NCBI GenBank assembly: GCA_013399875.1 | Contig: VXAZ01007727.1 | Location: 1,084,493-1,148,492 of the forward strand | Direction: 5' to 3' | DNA from: Gymnorhina tibicen | Taxonomy: Eukaryota > Chordata > Aves > Passeriformes > Artamidae | Length of the DNA stretch: 64,000 bases | In this document: positions 27,601 through 37,901 of the stretch, one piece after another | Layout of the letters: every line of letters starts with the position of its first letter | Position numbering within the stretch: the stretch's first letter is position 1 | Translations under genes and position numbers: made by a program | Notes under the pieces: generated by a model | What the model saw: only the letters and a program-made list of their open reading frames with translations | What the model was told of the DNA's origin: nothing | Databases searched by the model: none

Positions 27601-30600
27601 CACCTGTGGTCGTTGTGCACACTGTGGTCTCTGTTCATGAGCTCACTGGGGCTGGTGGCTGCAAAGGCACCTCTGCCACATGTGGCACAACCTGAGTCTG
27701 AGTTTGGAACTGAGGTTTCTGTAAAGGGCTTTCAGGAAGAAAAGAAGTATTTTCTTTCCGAGTGCTTCTTGGAAGTAGTATCTCCTGAGGAGGACTGTGC
27801 TGAAAACCTTCTGTGTGGTGACTTCAACTCTCATCTTGGGAAAGGGTTTAAAGTATTCCCCCATTCCTAGTGGTGTTTAAATGGTTTTTGCCTTCAACTA
27901 TGCCATCTGGAGAGAAAATATGTATGTCTTACTATGCTCTGACATATTGAAGGTATAAAAGTACACCCTACTCAGGTGAGGTTTGGTATATGTTGGTTGT
28001 AGGGAAGTGAAAATAAAATCTGTGAATGAAATTAGTGGCTTTGTATTTTTTCTAACTTAAAGATTAATCTCTTTGAATTGATAATGTGCTACTTCGCAGA
28101 GAAGAGCTGAGTCTTTTTGAATCCAAGTCCTTAGTTTTGGAGGTGTGTTTTATGTAAGTATTCTTCCTTTCAAACTATGACTATAATATGGCCATATATT
28201 GGACTTAGTGTGCAGCAATCCTGTAAAATGCTGGAGTTCTTTGATGTGCAAGCTTTAAGAGTAAGAGGTTAACCTCCCTCCCTGGTAGACAAAGAGTTCT
28301 TATTTTTCATTTTTTTATGGGACTTTATCCAAAAGTCATCAAAGTCTATGAAAACCATCCTATTTACTTCAATGGGAATTGGATGAGGAACACAATTTTT
28401 GTGGTGTGCTGTTTAAAAAAAAAAAAGGCAAAAACTTTGTAGTAAAGTCATAATTGCATCCAGATGAGCTTCCCAAAGTGGTTATGAAGCAGCTGGTGGA
28501 AATGCCTTGACATAGGCAAATTCAGCATGCCACTTGTTTTCTGTGTGTGGGAAAATCCGACACAATCTGGAAGTAATTAGTCTGGAACCAGCAGCACTCC
28601 CTGAGCAGTCCTTTTAAAATGAGTCGCAAATAAAAAGGCTAGAAAATCCCTAATAATAGGTATATTATCCTGTGTGTTGGGGAAGGTGTTTTTATCAGTA
28701 ACATGACTTCCATTTTTTTTAACGTGTTTTTGACCTGCATCCTGCTGTATGTGCAGCACACTGTAATAATGATTGTCTTCCTATCATTCGATTTTTTTTC
28801 TGTTCTTCTGCACATTACACAGTCTTCTGGGCCAAAACCTCTTTTTTCATTAACATCTAGGACACTAGATTGGAATTTCTAAGCAATACTAGTTTGGTGA
28901 TGTAGGCACAGGAGCCTTTGCTGTGGACAATTTTCTGTACTCTGGCTGGGTCTTCTTGTGTATTGCTGCTAAGGAACTAAGAGATATGAATAAAATACTT
29001 AAGAATAAAACCAAGGAGAAACCCAGTTAAACAGAGAAATGGAGATAAGTGAATGCATAATGTTCAACAGTGGGTTTATTCCTTGTGGTGCTGCTCTGTA
29101 GTGATTCATTCCCAAGCACAGCCATCTCAGGGCAGAGCATCATCCTGCTTCTGATGGTGTTCAGTAGCAGCTGTTTAAGGAAGACAATAAAAAAGGACAA
29201 AAAGGTAGTAACAGCTCACCAGAATTATGTTCCCATCTTCAAAAATGGGCTGTAAATGTATCTCCCCCATTTAAGGGGAATTACTTGTGCTGTTTCAAGT
29301 AAGGGAAATATGAAGGCAGTGTGGCCTTATATCTTTTCTTCTGTGAGGTCAGTGCTGAATTGCTGAGCTATTACTGCTTGACCAGAGACCCTGAAAAAAT
29401 AGGATGTGGCAAAATAGAGAAGAAATTAAAAAATTTAAAGATCTGATTTTTTTGAGAGGCAGCATGTACAAGGATGGAAGCATTATTTGGTATGCTTTTT
29501 AAAATGACAATAGTACATAGGACATGTATTTCTTAATGTGAAATGGGAAGAGGGAACAAAAGAGGAATTTCAGAAAAAGGTACTGATTGAAAACCAGCAA
29601 GACATAATATACTCTCTAGCTTCTGAAACAGAGAAATAAAATTAACTTTTTCAATTCTGTTATGACTAGCCAAGCTGTAATGTAATATAGTAAATCTCTC
29701 AGTGTTATGTAATAAAATTAGTCAAAAGATGACAGAAGCATAAACCCTGCATTAATGAAAAAGCCTCGCAGGACTTGTATTTAAATTGGATTGTGCCTGT
29801 TTGATTTATGCTGGTGTATAAGTGCACTTGGCTCAAGTGTTTGTGGAAGCACAGACAGTAACCTCTTTTTCTGTGTTTGCTGTTCCTTTTTGTTATTTTG
29901 TTTTTGTTTTTTTTAAACATTTTGAAATACATTGCTAACTATTACAACAGCATTGACAATTATAGGGTAGCGGGAATAGACAAGTCTGTTGTGCAGTCTG
30001 AGAATATAATTAGGAAGAAGCAAAAAGCCCTATTTTACTGCAGCATGGTAAATGGTAGAATTGCTAGATTGTCTTGAGCTCACTTGGCTCAGCTTAGATG
30101 CACATAAAACCCATCAGCAGCAAACTTTTCACTCAAGCAGTATCAATGCATTTTAAGAAGAAGCATTCCCCTGGTTTCATTTAGATTGCAGGCCAGCTCT
30201 GCATGTGTTGATATTTCAGAAAACAAAATATATTCAAATACCCGTTTTTTCCAATATGATTTCTGATGGTACCTCTGATGATGCTGTGGGTTTAATGATG
30301 GTAGTGACTCTTTGTTCATGCATAACATGCATAAGCCTGCAAGCTGTGCAGACCCTGTTAGCAACTTTTAAAACAGCCCCCCGAATCAGTTATAGAGATG
30401 AATATCTAATTTATAGCTGTGAAAAATGAGAGGAAACAGAGGTGGCTTATAAAGTTCCAAATGAATTCCTTTCCTTATGTCTGAGCCTTATTTCTGCTCC
30501 CGTCTGCTGATAGAAACACCCCTTGATGCTTCATCAGTATATTGTTTTCAGCTGCAGCATGCAAACAGTCAGTGTTTTACTATCCCAAGACACTAGAGCT

Positions 30601-31139
30601 TAGCTCTTCCCTATTTCCATTCAGCTTAACAGATGTTTCAAACCTCTGTCCTGAACAAAAAAATGCACAAATATTGGAAGATGCTCTCTAACACAACTTG
30701 TAAAGAAAGTAGCATAATGCTGTGGGAAGGAGCAAAGAAATACATTAAAATTGAGCTTTTCTTTATAAAAATGAAGTCAGTTTAAATGAGGCAAAGAAAA
30801 GGATTGAATAAAAGCAAACATGATGCTAACTGCTCTGTAATGAAGTAGCATGGACTGGGGGCTCAGATGTGTTCCTGCTTTCAGAATCCTGTTTGCTTCC
30901 AGCACTATTCCTGGATTGATTCCCGCCTTGCACTCCAGCCAGGCCAGGAGGCTCCGTGCTGTAGTAGCAGAGTGATTAGGACTGAGCTCTTTTCCCTGGT
31001 GGTGTGAGATGTCTGTCATCACATTGTCTGTTGTGGAAGGCACATCTGTCCTATCCCTGGGGCTGCATTTATGGTGCAAATCCCTGACTCGCTGTCGGGC
31101 GCTCTCAGGCCTGCAGGAGCTGGGGATACTGCGTCCTAG
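21666..31139. other. Non-coding, AT-rich; no gene seen
   Basis: Short ORFs only, none resembling a known protein. One 16-bp tandem duplication is listed separately. Confidence 0.6.
24823..24854. repeat. 16-bp perfect tandem duplication
   Basis: TTGCACAATTTCTGTC occurs twice head to tail (24823-24838, 24839-24854). Confidence 0.95.
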
Positions 31140-31268
31140 CATGCCGGTAGGCATGGTGTGCCAGTCGGTGTGGTGTGGTGTGCCGGTCAGCATGGCTGGT
31201 GTGCCAGTCGGTGTGTGGTGTGGTGTGGTGTGGTGTGGTGTGGTGTGGTGTGGTGTGGTGCGGTGGTC
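31140..31268 (+). repeat. GTGTG/TGGTG pentanucleotide microsatellite with minisatellite-like flank
   Basis: 31213-31260 is a nearly perfect TGGTG-type 5-bp repeat. To its left, 31140-31212 holds imperfect larger units built on GGTGTGCCAGTCGGTGTG, so the array seems to have grown from a longer degenerate repeat. The strand is strongly G/T-biased. Confidence 0.95.
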
Positions 31269-32391
31269 AGCGTGTCCTGGCATACCCTGTGCTCATGTCA
31301 CCTGCCACCTGCACAAGGCGTTACCTGAGCGGGAGCGGGTGGGAGGCAGTGTCTGTCTGACAAGGCTTTCTTGAGCACTGCAGGGATGAGGTAACGTTGC
31401 AGGATTTAATGGGATCCGTGTGACTCAAGTTGCTGATACCAATACACTGATTTATGTGCTGATGGATCTGACAAGCGCCCAATCTCCTTTGAGCCCTCCA
31501 CCCTGGCCTGTGTTACGGAGATGCAGTGAGGTAACGCTCATCCTGTTGTGGTTTCAGTCCACCCACACGCACCATATGCATAATTTTTCCATACAGGATG
31601 ACTGTCGGGATATACATTATCTCAATTTAAGGCAGTTGCACGTACTCTTTATTTTTCACATACAACTGTTTAGCTATATAATTTATCTAAGTAAAACAGT
31701 TGTTGAACAGCCAAGCAAAGCTAATTGTTGCATTGACAGAAGGCATTGTGTGATGCTTATTTAACAAGGGTCCTGATATCTGCTATTTTTTCTGTTTCTC
31801 AGTTCCACTGGATATCTTGTGTTTGTTAACAAAAATGCTCTTAGGAGGATTTTTAATAAGTATGATGATATTGTTTGCATTCCAAGTTACAGATAAATGG
31901 TCGACTTTTCAGAACTGCTCGTTGGGTGACTCTCATCTCATTTAAGTTGGTGGTAAATCCTTCATTAGTATCAAAACTAGTACAGTTAAGGGAGCACACA
32001 AGCAGTTTTGGAAATAATGTGCTAAGAAGGTGTCTGCTTGCAGGACTGACAGGATAACAAGCTCCTTGCTTCTGTTACAATGCTAAAATTTGGCTATTTG
32101 CATAATATAGAGCAGTAACACTAATTTACAATTCACGAATAAGCCTTTCAGATGGGTATTTCAGACACGACTGAAGTTTGTGAATGCTTCTCAAATAAAT
32201 TGAAGGTTTTGAGCACATTTTGTTTATATCGGGAAGCTGAAATTTTACTCGGATGCCCAAGACTGAAAACAGAATGTAATTTGGCATTCGTGTGTAAATG
32301 GTTCCTGAACAAGGGCAGTGGGGGAATACTGATACAATTTGGTGTTTAGTTGTGCATGTAATAGATACTAACTTGGTCATTCTGTGCTTAC
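31269..32391. other. Non-coding left flank of the provirus
   Basis: No gene or additional repeat recognised between the pentanucleotide array and the LTR. Confidence 0.6.
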
Positions 32392-32395
32392 ATTG
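32392..32395. repeat. Left target-site duplication (ATTG)
   Basis: ATTG sits directly before the LTR TG and matches the four bases directly after the other LTR's terminal CA. It supports the 32396 boundary, but a 4-base match can arise by chance. Confidence 0.6.
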
Positions 32396-32839
32396 TGAGA
32401 GGAAAGATGTGTGCCAACGTCTTTACAAACAATTTGATGGGTGTTAACGTCTTTAAAATGGGTCTTAGTGCCTCTGCTGACTTTGGGCAGCAGGTTCCTT
32501 ACCGGGCCCAGACAGTTTGGCTTCTGAAATAGACATGGGTCTGCACAAGCCTGAACTTCTGAACTTTGGGATAAAACAGTAGGTTCGGGGCGGGGGGAAT
32601 ACGGGGTAGGCAGTTTGGGAAGGCTGTACCTTCCTAGTACCTCAGCCAATGGAGACAGGAAGAGGGCAACATGCAGCCGGGATTTAGGATAAAAGGGAGG
32701 TTGCGTCCTCTGAAACCTCGCGAGAGAAAACCCGCGGGCGTGTGTCCCAGTGGACTCTGCCTTTATTCGAATAAAGTTGAAGGACTCCTCTGTCTCCTTT
32801 TTGGACATAAACCTCTGGCGTTTGTGGATTTTCCTGACA
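32396..32839 (+). repeat. 5' LTR of the provirus (444 bp)
   Basis: Begins TGAGAGG and ends CTGACA. U3 holds a 10-bp direct repeat AACGTCTTTA at 32416-32425 and 32446-32455, a GC box (about 32587-32597), a CCAAT box at 32646-32650 and a TATA-like GATAAAA at 32688-32694. The poly(A) signal AATAAA is at 32770-32775. It aligns to the 3' LTR with roughly ten substitutions over about 430 positions by eye. It lacks about 24 bases near its start and the 54-bp duplication present in the 3' copy. Confidence 0.92.
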
Positions 32840-32841
32840 AC

Positions 32842-32860
32842 TGGGGGCTCGATCCAGGAT
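32842..32860 (+). promoter_or_regulatory. Primer binding site, tRNA-Pro-like
   Basis: Two bases after the 5' LTR, TGGGGGCTCG matches the first ten bases of the tRNA-Pro PBS used by many gammaretroviruses. The rest (ATCCAGGAT) matches only with one inserted base and one change, so the site is decayed. Confidence 0.8.
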
Positions 32861-33328
32861 CCTTCCACCGTCTGGGTCCAGTATGCGGCAAGAGGAGCTG
32901 AAGAAGCACCTCACCCAGTTTCAGTGTCCAGCTCCCTTCGGTGCTGGCCGGCACCGGGCGATTGACTGGTTACCCGAGACTGTCCAGGAGACAGACGAGA
33001 GGTGGACCGGGGGGGTCCATGAAGAGGTCCGCAGAGAGAGGCAAAGCAGGGGGTTCCGTGAAGAGTCCATAGGAAGGGACCACTGGACATGGATGCCCAG
33101 AGGGGGCAGTAAGAGAAAGTTGAAAAGGGTCTCGGCAAATCTCACCGGTGAGTACAACTTCGGGGAGTAAAACGTGGCAGGACGCTCAGGGTGGGCAGCA
33201 AAGGAAGGTCGAAAAAGGGTCTCGAATATAGGGGTGACGATCCCAAAATACCTCGGAAGGGTCCTCTAGGAGAATGTTGAGATGATTTGCACATTCTCCC
33301 AGAGGTAGTTAAGGACATGGATGCCCAG
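32861..33328 (+). other. Proviral leader region with internal near-repeats
   Basis: Untranslated leader between the PBS and the gag-like start, where the packaging signal would lie. It is G-rich and contains partly repeated segments: GACATGGATGCCCAGA followed by a G-run and GCA appears at about 33086 and again at about 33314, and AAGGGTCTCG appears at about 33126 and 33217. A short open frame at 32883-33170 has no recognisable domain and is probably fortuitous. Confidence 0.6.
33144..33154 (+). promoter_or_regulatory. Candidate proviral splice donor
   Basis: ACCG|GTGAGTAC, with GT at 33148-33149, is a strong donor consensus located in the leader upstream of gag, where gammaretroviruses place the major donor for env mRNA. 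No env acceptor or env gene remains. Confidence 0.4.
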
Positions 33329-34360
33329 ATGGGGCAATACGGTGTTGGTTTGGGAAAGGATTGGTCGAAGGGGAGTGTGGAGAAATATGGTTAAGGCAAA
33401 TAGCAGCGGGAGGCTATGTGATAAGGAAAGACTGGGAAGTCCTATGTCTTATCTTCAAAATCTGCATCCTTATACAGGGCCTTTTGCAAGTCATTTGTAT
33501 TCCCGGCTTCCAGGATAGGGAAATCAGGGAGGCACACCTACACCTACATACCCACCCCTCCCCGGGTCATAATGGAGCCAGGGTGGAGGATTTGGGTTTG
33601 TAAGGGGGTTCCTCCATGGTGAGGAGTGCCGAGGCCGGGTGCGAGAGTGTGGGATCGGCAGCATGGGCTTGGGGACCTGTGGGGCGTGCGGGACCGAGCT
33701 GAGGCTGTGGGACAGCCGGGGCTCAGCGCCGGGGAGTGCCCAACGCCACCACCCCGCGGGCAGGGCTGCAGGGGCTTCCCAGTCCCATGAGGTTGCAGGA
33801 CGCCCCGGCCGCCTGCCTGTCCCTTTAGCACCGTCGGCTGTGCCCGCCCGCCGAGCTGCGCTGGCACCTGGTACTTCACAGAGCTTGTGGTGCTGGGAGA
33901 GCGGCCCGGGGGCCCGGACGGGTGTGCCGCGGGGTGTCTGGACACTGCGGCAGGACAGGGAGCAGCTTTGGTGTGCGGTGTAAGGTACAGCGGCCGTCTT
34001 TGGTGTACAGAATAAGAGATAACGTGTCACCAAGGCCTGGCCTGATACATGAAGGGATTTTGTTTGGGTCACTGGAGAAACGAGTCATTTTGAGCTGTGG
34101 GAGAATGAGCACCCACAGCGGGGCTAGAGGAATGGCAAAATAAGTCCCTGGATGAACTGGTTAAAAAGTGTATGTTGGAAGGGATGAGGAAAACGTGAAG
34201 GCAAAGGCAAGGGTGATGGCAGTTTTTATAGCCCCAGAGCGATAAACTGCAGGGCCCAAGGGATCCCCCGGCATAGAAGGGACGGGATTGGCCACAAGGA
34301 CGTGGCAGAGGCATTCCCTCCTCGGCAGGGGAGAGCCGACCCAAACAGCAGTTGGGAAGG
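33329..34360 (+). pseudogene. gag: gag remnant, mostly lost
   Basis: An ATG at 33329 opens a Met-Gly-Gln start, the myristoylation-type start expected of gammaretroviral matrix. Its frame stops after about 21 codons, and further stops follow. The expected matrix, p12, capsid and nucleocapsid sequence is not recognisable; 33620-33990 is instead a GC-rich block of unknown origin (see separate entry). From about 34010 the sequence again reads like retroviral A/G-rich coding DNA, but no CCHC zinc knuckle is intact. The gene would encode the virion structural polyprotein; this copy is dead. The gag assignment rests on position and the MGQ start. Confidence 0.5.
33620..33990. other. GC- and CpG-rich block inside the gag region, origin unknown
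   Basis: About 370 bases with far higher GC and CpG than the rest of the provirus or the flanks. It is open in several frames on both strands (for example 33639-33983 plus), as expected from composition alone. None of the translations resembles a protein I know. It may be divergent gag, or inserted or captured non-viral DNA. Confidence 0.5.
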
Positions 34361-34480
34361 AATTTGCTATCGTACCGGGGGCTCAACTAAGAAGTGTGTT
34401 TCCTAGTAGACATGGCAACTTCTCTATCTATGCCAAAGGGGGAAGAATTGTTCAAGTGTTCTTTTCATACGTGGGAAAGA
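34361..34480 (+). pseudogene. pro: Retroviral protease remnant
   Basis: In one frame the sequence reads a hydrophobic strand ending in LVD followed by MATSLSMP. The catalytic Asp codon (GAC, 34409-34411) is present, but the Thr-Gly that should complete the aspartic protease D-T-G motif is replaced, probably by a small deletion. Stops lie upstream and downstream. In an active virus this enzyme cleaves Gag and Gag-Pol; here only the active-site neighbourhood is recognisable. It sits directly upstream of the RT remnant, as expected. Confidence 0.6.
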
Positions 34481-34825
34481 TGATTGGTGAGTGTGTGTGT
34501 ATACGGGAACGCCTGTGAGAGTTTGCTGAACGTGTGAGATAAGTTTGAAAAGCATAAGTTTCTGATTATTCTTAGTTGTGATTGTGGTTTGCTGGGAGGG
34601 GATTTGATAGCTGGAGTTGGGAATGCGAGTAATGGGGAGGCTAGTGCTGTTGTGAATGGTGGAGTGAACTCAGAGGTGTGGGCAGTCCCAGAGGAATATG
34701 GAAAACTGGATATAAAGCCTCTCCACAATCCTCTGAGGTGACCTGGACAACTGGTATCTAAAATGCAATATCCTTCTTCAAGGGAAGGAAGAAAGGGATT
34801 GGAGCGTGTTGCTGAGCTGTAGGTG

Positions 34826-36160
34826 GTTCTTTTAAAACCCTGTATGCCCCCTAGAACACTCCTATCCTGCCAGTTGTGTAGGACCTGAGAATAGACGGTG
34901 AAACTATTAAACCCAGGCACTCCACGGTACCAGACCCTTATACCATCTTGAACCAGATTCCCTCCTTACACTGCTACTATTCAGTACTAGATTTAAAAGA
35001 TGCTTTCTGGGCATGCCCTATTACAGAGGATAGTAAGCAGTATTTTGCCTTTTAGTGGGAACAAGAGGAAAAAGGGAAAACGGTAAAACAACAGTTGACA
35101 CGGATGGTCCTTCTACAGGGGTATACAGAAGCACCAGTCTTATTTGGGCAAGCCCTACAAAAAATATGAAAGGAGTTTACTACACCCCCAGAAATTAGAT
35201 TATTGCAATAGGTGGATGACCTGCTCCTATCAGGAGAAAAAGAGGAAGTAGTAGAAGAAGCCACTGTGAAATTGCTTCGTTTTCTAGCTAGAAAGGGGCT
35301 TAGAGTATCTGAAAAGAAAGCACAAGTGGTGGAGAAAAAGGTTAAATATTTGGGCCATATTTTAACTGAAAGGTTGCAGTGCATTGACTCAGAGAGGGTG
35401 CAGGGAATTTTAGATGTACCATTACCTAGGACTAAAAAGGCAATTTTTGGGATTAATAGGGTATTGTGGGATCTGGATTGAGGACTTTTCTTTTCTGGCC
35501 AGACCATTGTATGGCTTTTTAACCCAGGATAGTCCCAATGTTATATAGACACCAGAAGGAAAGCAGAACTTAAGAAATTAAAAGAAAGATTGATTAATGC
35601 CCCAGCTTTAGCTGTCCCAGGCCTAGAAAAAGAATTGGAATTGTATGTGGACTGGTTCCAAAGACTGATTTCTCCTATGTGAATCATTCATGAATGTTGA
35701 AATACTCTTTGAAAATACTGCTTTTCTGGTGATTCCATACCCAAACTAAGGAATGGTGTAGGAATTTGCTGAGCAGAGAAAATGCATAGGCTGTTTCTAC
35801 TAACTGTAGGTTATACTGAAGGTACCCAGAATTGTAATAAGCAGTGTGGTCCTCTGGTACAGGGCTGTGCCGAAGGAATTCTAGTGCTAAAATGTTCGCG
35901 GAGTGAGGGGACGGCCCCATTGTTTGCTCTAATGTTAACGGAGGCTCTGTTGTCTGCAGAGTTGTGCAGCCACAGCTTTGATGATAACTGATGGCAGGAT
36001 TGTTGAAGTCCAGCACCAAGTTCTAGGTGGATGACTGGCATTAGGCTGTTACAGTGTGAAATGGAACAGGAGGATTTAGAGTTGAGAACCCAGCCTCGTG
36101 TTTAACTGGCCCCGAAGAAGGAATCTTAAAGGAGGCTGGTGACTGTATCCAGATCTCCAG
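34826..36160 (+). pseudogene. pol: pol remnant: reverse transcriptase and connection region
   Basis: RT is recognisable from a PYTIL segment and a LDLKDAFWACPI palm segment (34930-35040), through the VDDLL catalytic motif (35212-35226), to a KYLGHIL segment (about 35344-35364). In-frame stops occur at 35053-35055 (TAG), 35167-35169 (TGA) and 35209-35211 (TAG); the last replaces the Tyr of the Y-V-D-D active site. An open piece, 35212-35481, covers the palm end and thumb. From about 35660 to 36060 the match is weak and broken by stops. Around 36080-36110 a short NPAS/GPEEG-like stretch in shifting frames suggests the RT-RNase H linker. The product would have copied viral RNA into DNA; it is inactive. 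Confidence 0.9.
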
Positions 36161-36640
36161 ACTCGAACTAGCGGAGATTTACAGGACACCTTTGGCAAAT
36201 GGGGTGAAGGTGTTTATTAATGGATCTTCAAGGACAGTAGGAGGAAAACGAATTGTCCGATATACTACAGTAAAGGGAAAGGAATTGCAAGAAGGGGGAA
36301 ACTGCCATGCACATGGTCAGCACAAACCAGAGAGCTGTATGCCTTAATAAAAGCCTGCAAATTGTATCAAGGAAACGTAGTGAATATTTACAAATTCTAA
36401 GTATGCATGTGGGGTGGTACATGCGTTTAGAAAACTGGGCAGAGAGAGGTTTGTTAACTTGCAGGGGAAAACGTTAGCTCATGAGAGCTCAGTTACTCGC
36501 TTGTTGGAGGTGGTAAATTTACCAAAAGAGGTAGAAATAAGACCTGTTAGGGGACATCAGGCAGGGTACTCAGAAGAGACAATAGGTAGTCAACTGGCCA
36601 GTGGAGATGTTCAGAAAGTAGCACTTCTGCCAGAGGTCGC
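36161..36640 (+). pseudogene. pol: pol remnant: RNase H domain
   Basis: A VFINGSSR segment at 36210-36233 marks the first RNase H strand. The family has Asp where this copy has Asn (AAT, 36219-36221), so a catalytic metal ligand is lost. After frameshifts and stops the C-terminal half is open from 36414, reading an alpha-helical segment, GKTLAHES and VRGHQAGYS. The conserved His of the last motif is visible. The domain would degrade RNA in RNA-DNA hybrids during reverse transcription. Confidence 0.85.
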
Positions 36641-37729
36641 TGAGATCCTCCCTTTGCTCCCTGTGACTCTGCTGTTGCCAGGGGGAGGGGGGGAAGTGGT
36701 GGTGCTGCTGCTGTCTTTTCCACCAGAGGAGTGGGAGATAATTAAAGGTGGTAGGGCAGAAGAAAGAGGGGATAATTCAGTTACAAAGGACAATAAACAG
36801 TGGATGCCAGGAGCTTTGAGCCTGCAAATGTTAAAACAACTCCATGGGGAGAGTCACTGTGCCTCTGGAAGACTGGCAAAAACCTTCTCAGGATGTACTG
36901 CCCTACTTCTTTTTGTTTTAGCAAAACAAGCTATTAGGAGGTGGCTGGCTAAAGTTGATAGACTAAAAAGAGATTGCAAGATGGGGAAGTGACCTTGGGC
37001 TATACGTCCTTTCCAAGGATGTCGGGTGTATTTTGCTGAGATGCCCTGGGCAAGAAGGCTTAGATACCCTCTGGTAGTGGTATGCCAGCTGGTAGGGTGG
37101 CCAGAGGAGTTTCTAGTCGCTTCAGCAACTATTTGATCAGTTAACAAATGATTTCTGAACATAAGATTGTGAAGGCAGTGGACTTGGACAGGGGAACTCA
37201 TTTTACAGGGGGATCCTTCAGGGATTCAGTGAGACCTCCATACTCCCTGGCACCCTGAAAATTCAGGTCAAGTAAAAAAGGAATAAAGAAACACCCTTTG
37301 ACAGAAACTATGCCGTGAGTATGGCTTTGCCATTAGCTTTGACAAGAATAAGAGCCAAACCCGAGGGAATATTCAATTATTCCCCTTTAAATTATTTGGG
37401 ATTCTTAACACTGATAATTTTCAATGTGGCAGGGAGGTGAAGATGTATATTTAAACCAGTCTGTGGCCAGGATACTGTGTCTCATGTAATCTGTTTGACA
37501 AGAAGCCCAGTTAGCTCAGACGCTGCCTTTGGACTTTGCCGTTCATAACATCCAACCAGGACCGCAGAGACAGCAGTCAGAACAGCTGAACACAGGTGGA
37601 CCCAGCATACTCGGGTCAAGGCCTGTAAAGCCCAGAGATTTGGACTTCTCAGCTGGAAGAAAAGGATGGGAGACCTCGGCTAGCAGTAGCGGATCATCTA
37701 CAAGGATTAATGGGCTAATATGAACTGTC
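36641..37729 (+). pseudogene. pol: pol remnant: integrase
   Basis: The open frame 36414-36992 runs from RNase H into a degenerate zinc-binding N-domain (LHGESHCASG). After a stop at 36990 the core continues with YFAEMPWARR, where the first catalytic Asp position appears to be Tyr (TAT, 37029-37031). The second catalytic motif DLDRGTHFTG is kept (about 37180-37212). A HPENSGQVKKE segment (about 37249-37275) keeps a Glu at or near the third catalytic position. The C-terminal region DFAVHNIQPG lies at 37532-37561. Multiple stops separate the pieces. Integrase joins viral DNA to host DNA; this copy is inactive. Confidence 0.88.
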
Positions 37730-37829
37730 ATTGTCTACTTTGTCCTCTGTATTTACTGTATTCACTGCTTCTCTGTATTTACTTGCCACACCTGGTGCAC
37801 GGACCAGACATGGAAAAGATGGGAGGGGA
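37730..37829 (+). other. Junction where env should be; env absent
   Basis: Only about 100 bases separate the integrase C-terminus from a purine tract. They include a short hydrophobic-coding stretch (37722-37796) that could be the leftover of an env signal peptide, but no surface or transmembrane subunit is present. A large deletion removed env. Confidence 0.55.
37812..37829 (+). promoter_or_regulatory. Candidate polypurine tract
   Basis: GGAAAAGATGGGAGGGGA: 17 of 18 purines, directly followed by TG (37830). This is what a plus-strand primer next to a U3 start looks like. If so, the 3' LTR begins at 37830 rather than 37902. Confidence 0.6.
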
Positions 37830-37901
37830 TGTTTCAAATATTCCAGGTTGTTAAAAAAGAAAGGGTTAAGTTAATAATAACTAGGGTTTAAAAAGACAAA
37901 T

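Noticed and set aside
30777..31283. 168-codon minus-strand ORF with a His-Thr-Pro repeat
   Set aside because: The repeat comes from the pentanucleotide microsatellite read in frame; the remainder is unrecognisable.
32377..32868. 163-codon minus-strand ORF (and its partner at 38026-38391)
   Set aside because: Antisense reading of the LTR, repeated only because the LTRs are duplicates.
33524..34072. 182-codon minus-strand ORF in the provirus
   Set aside because: Falls in the GC-rich block where stops are rare on both strands; no recognised protein.
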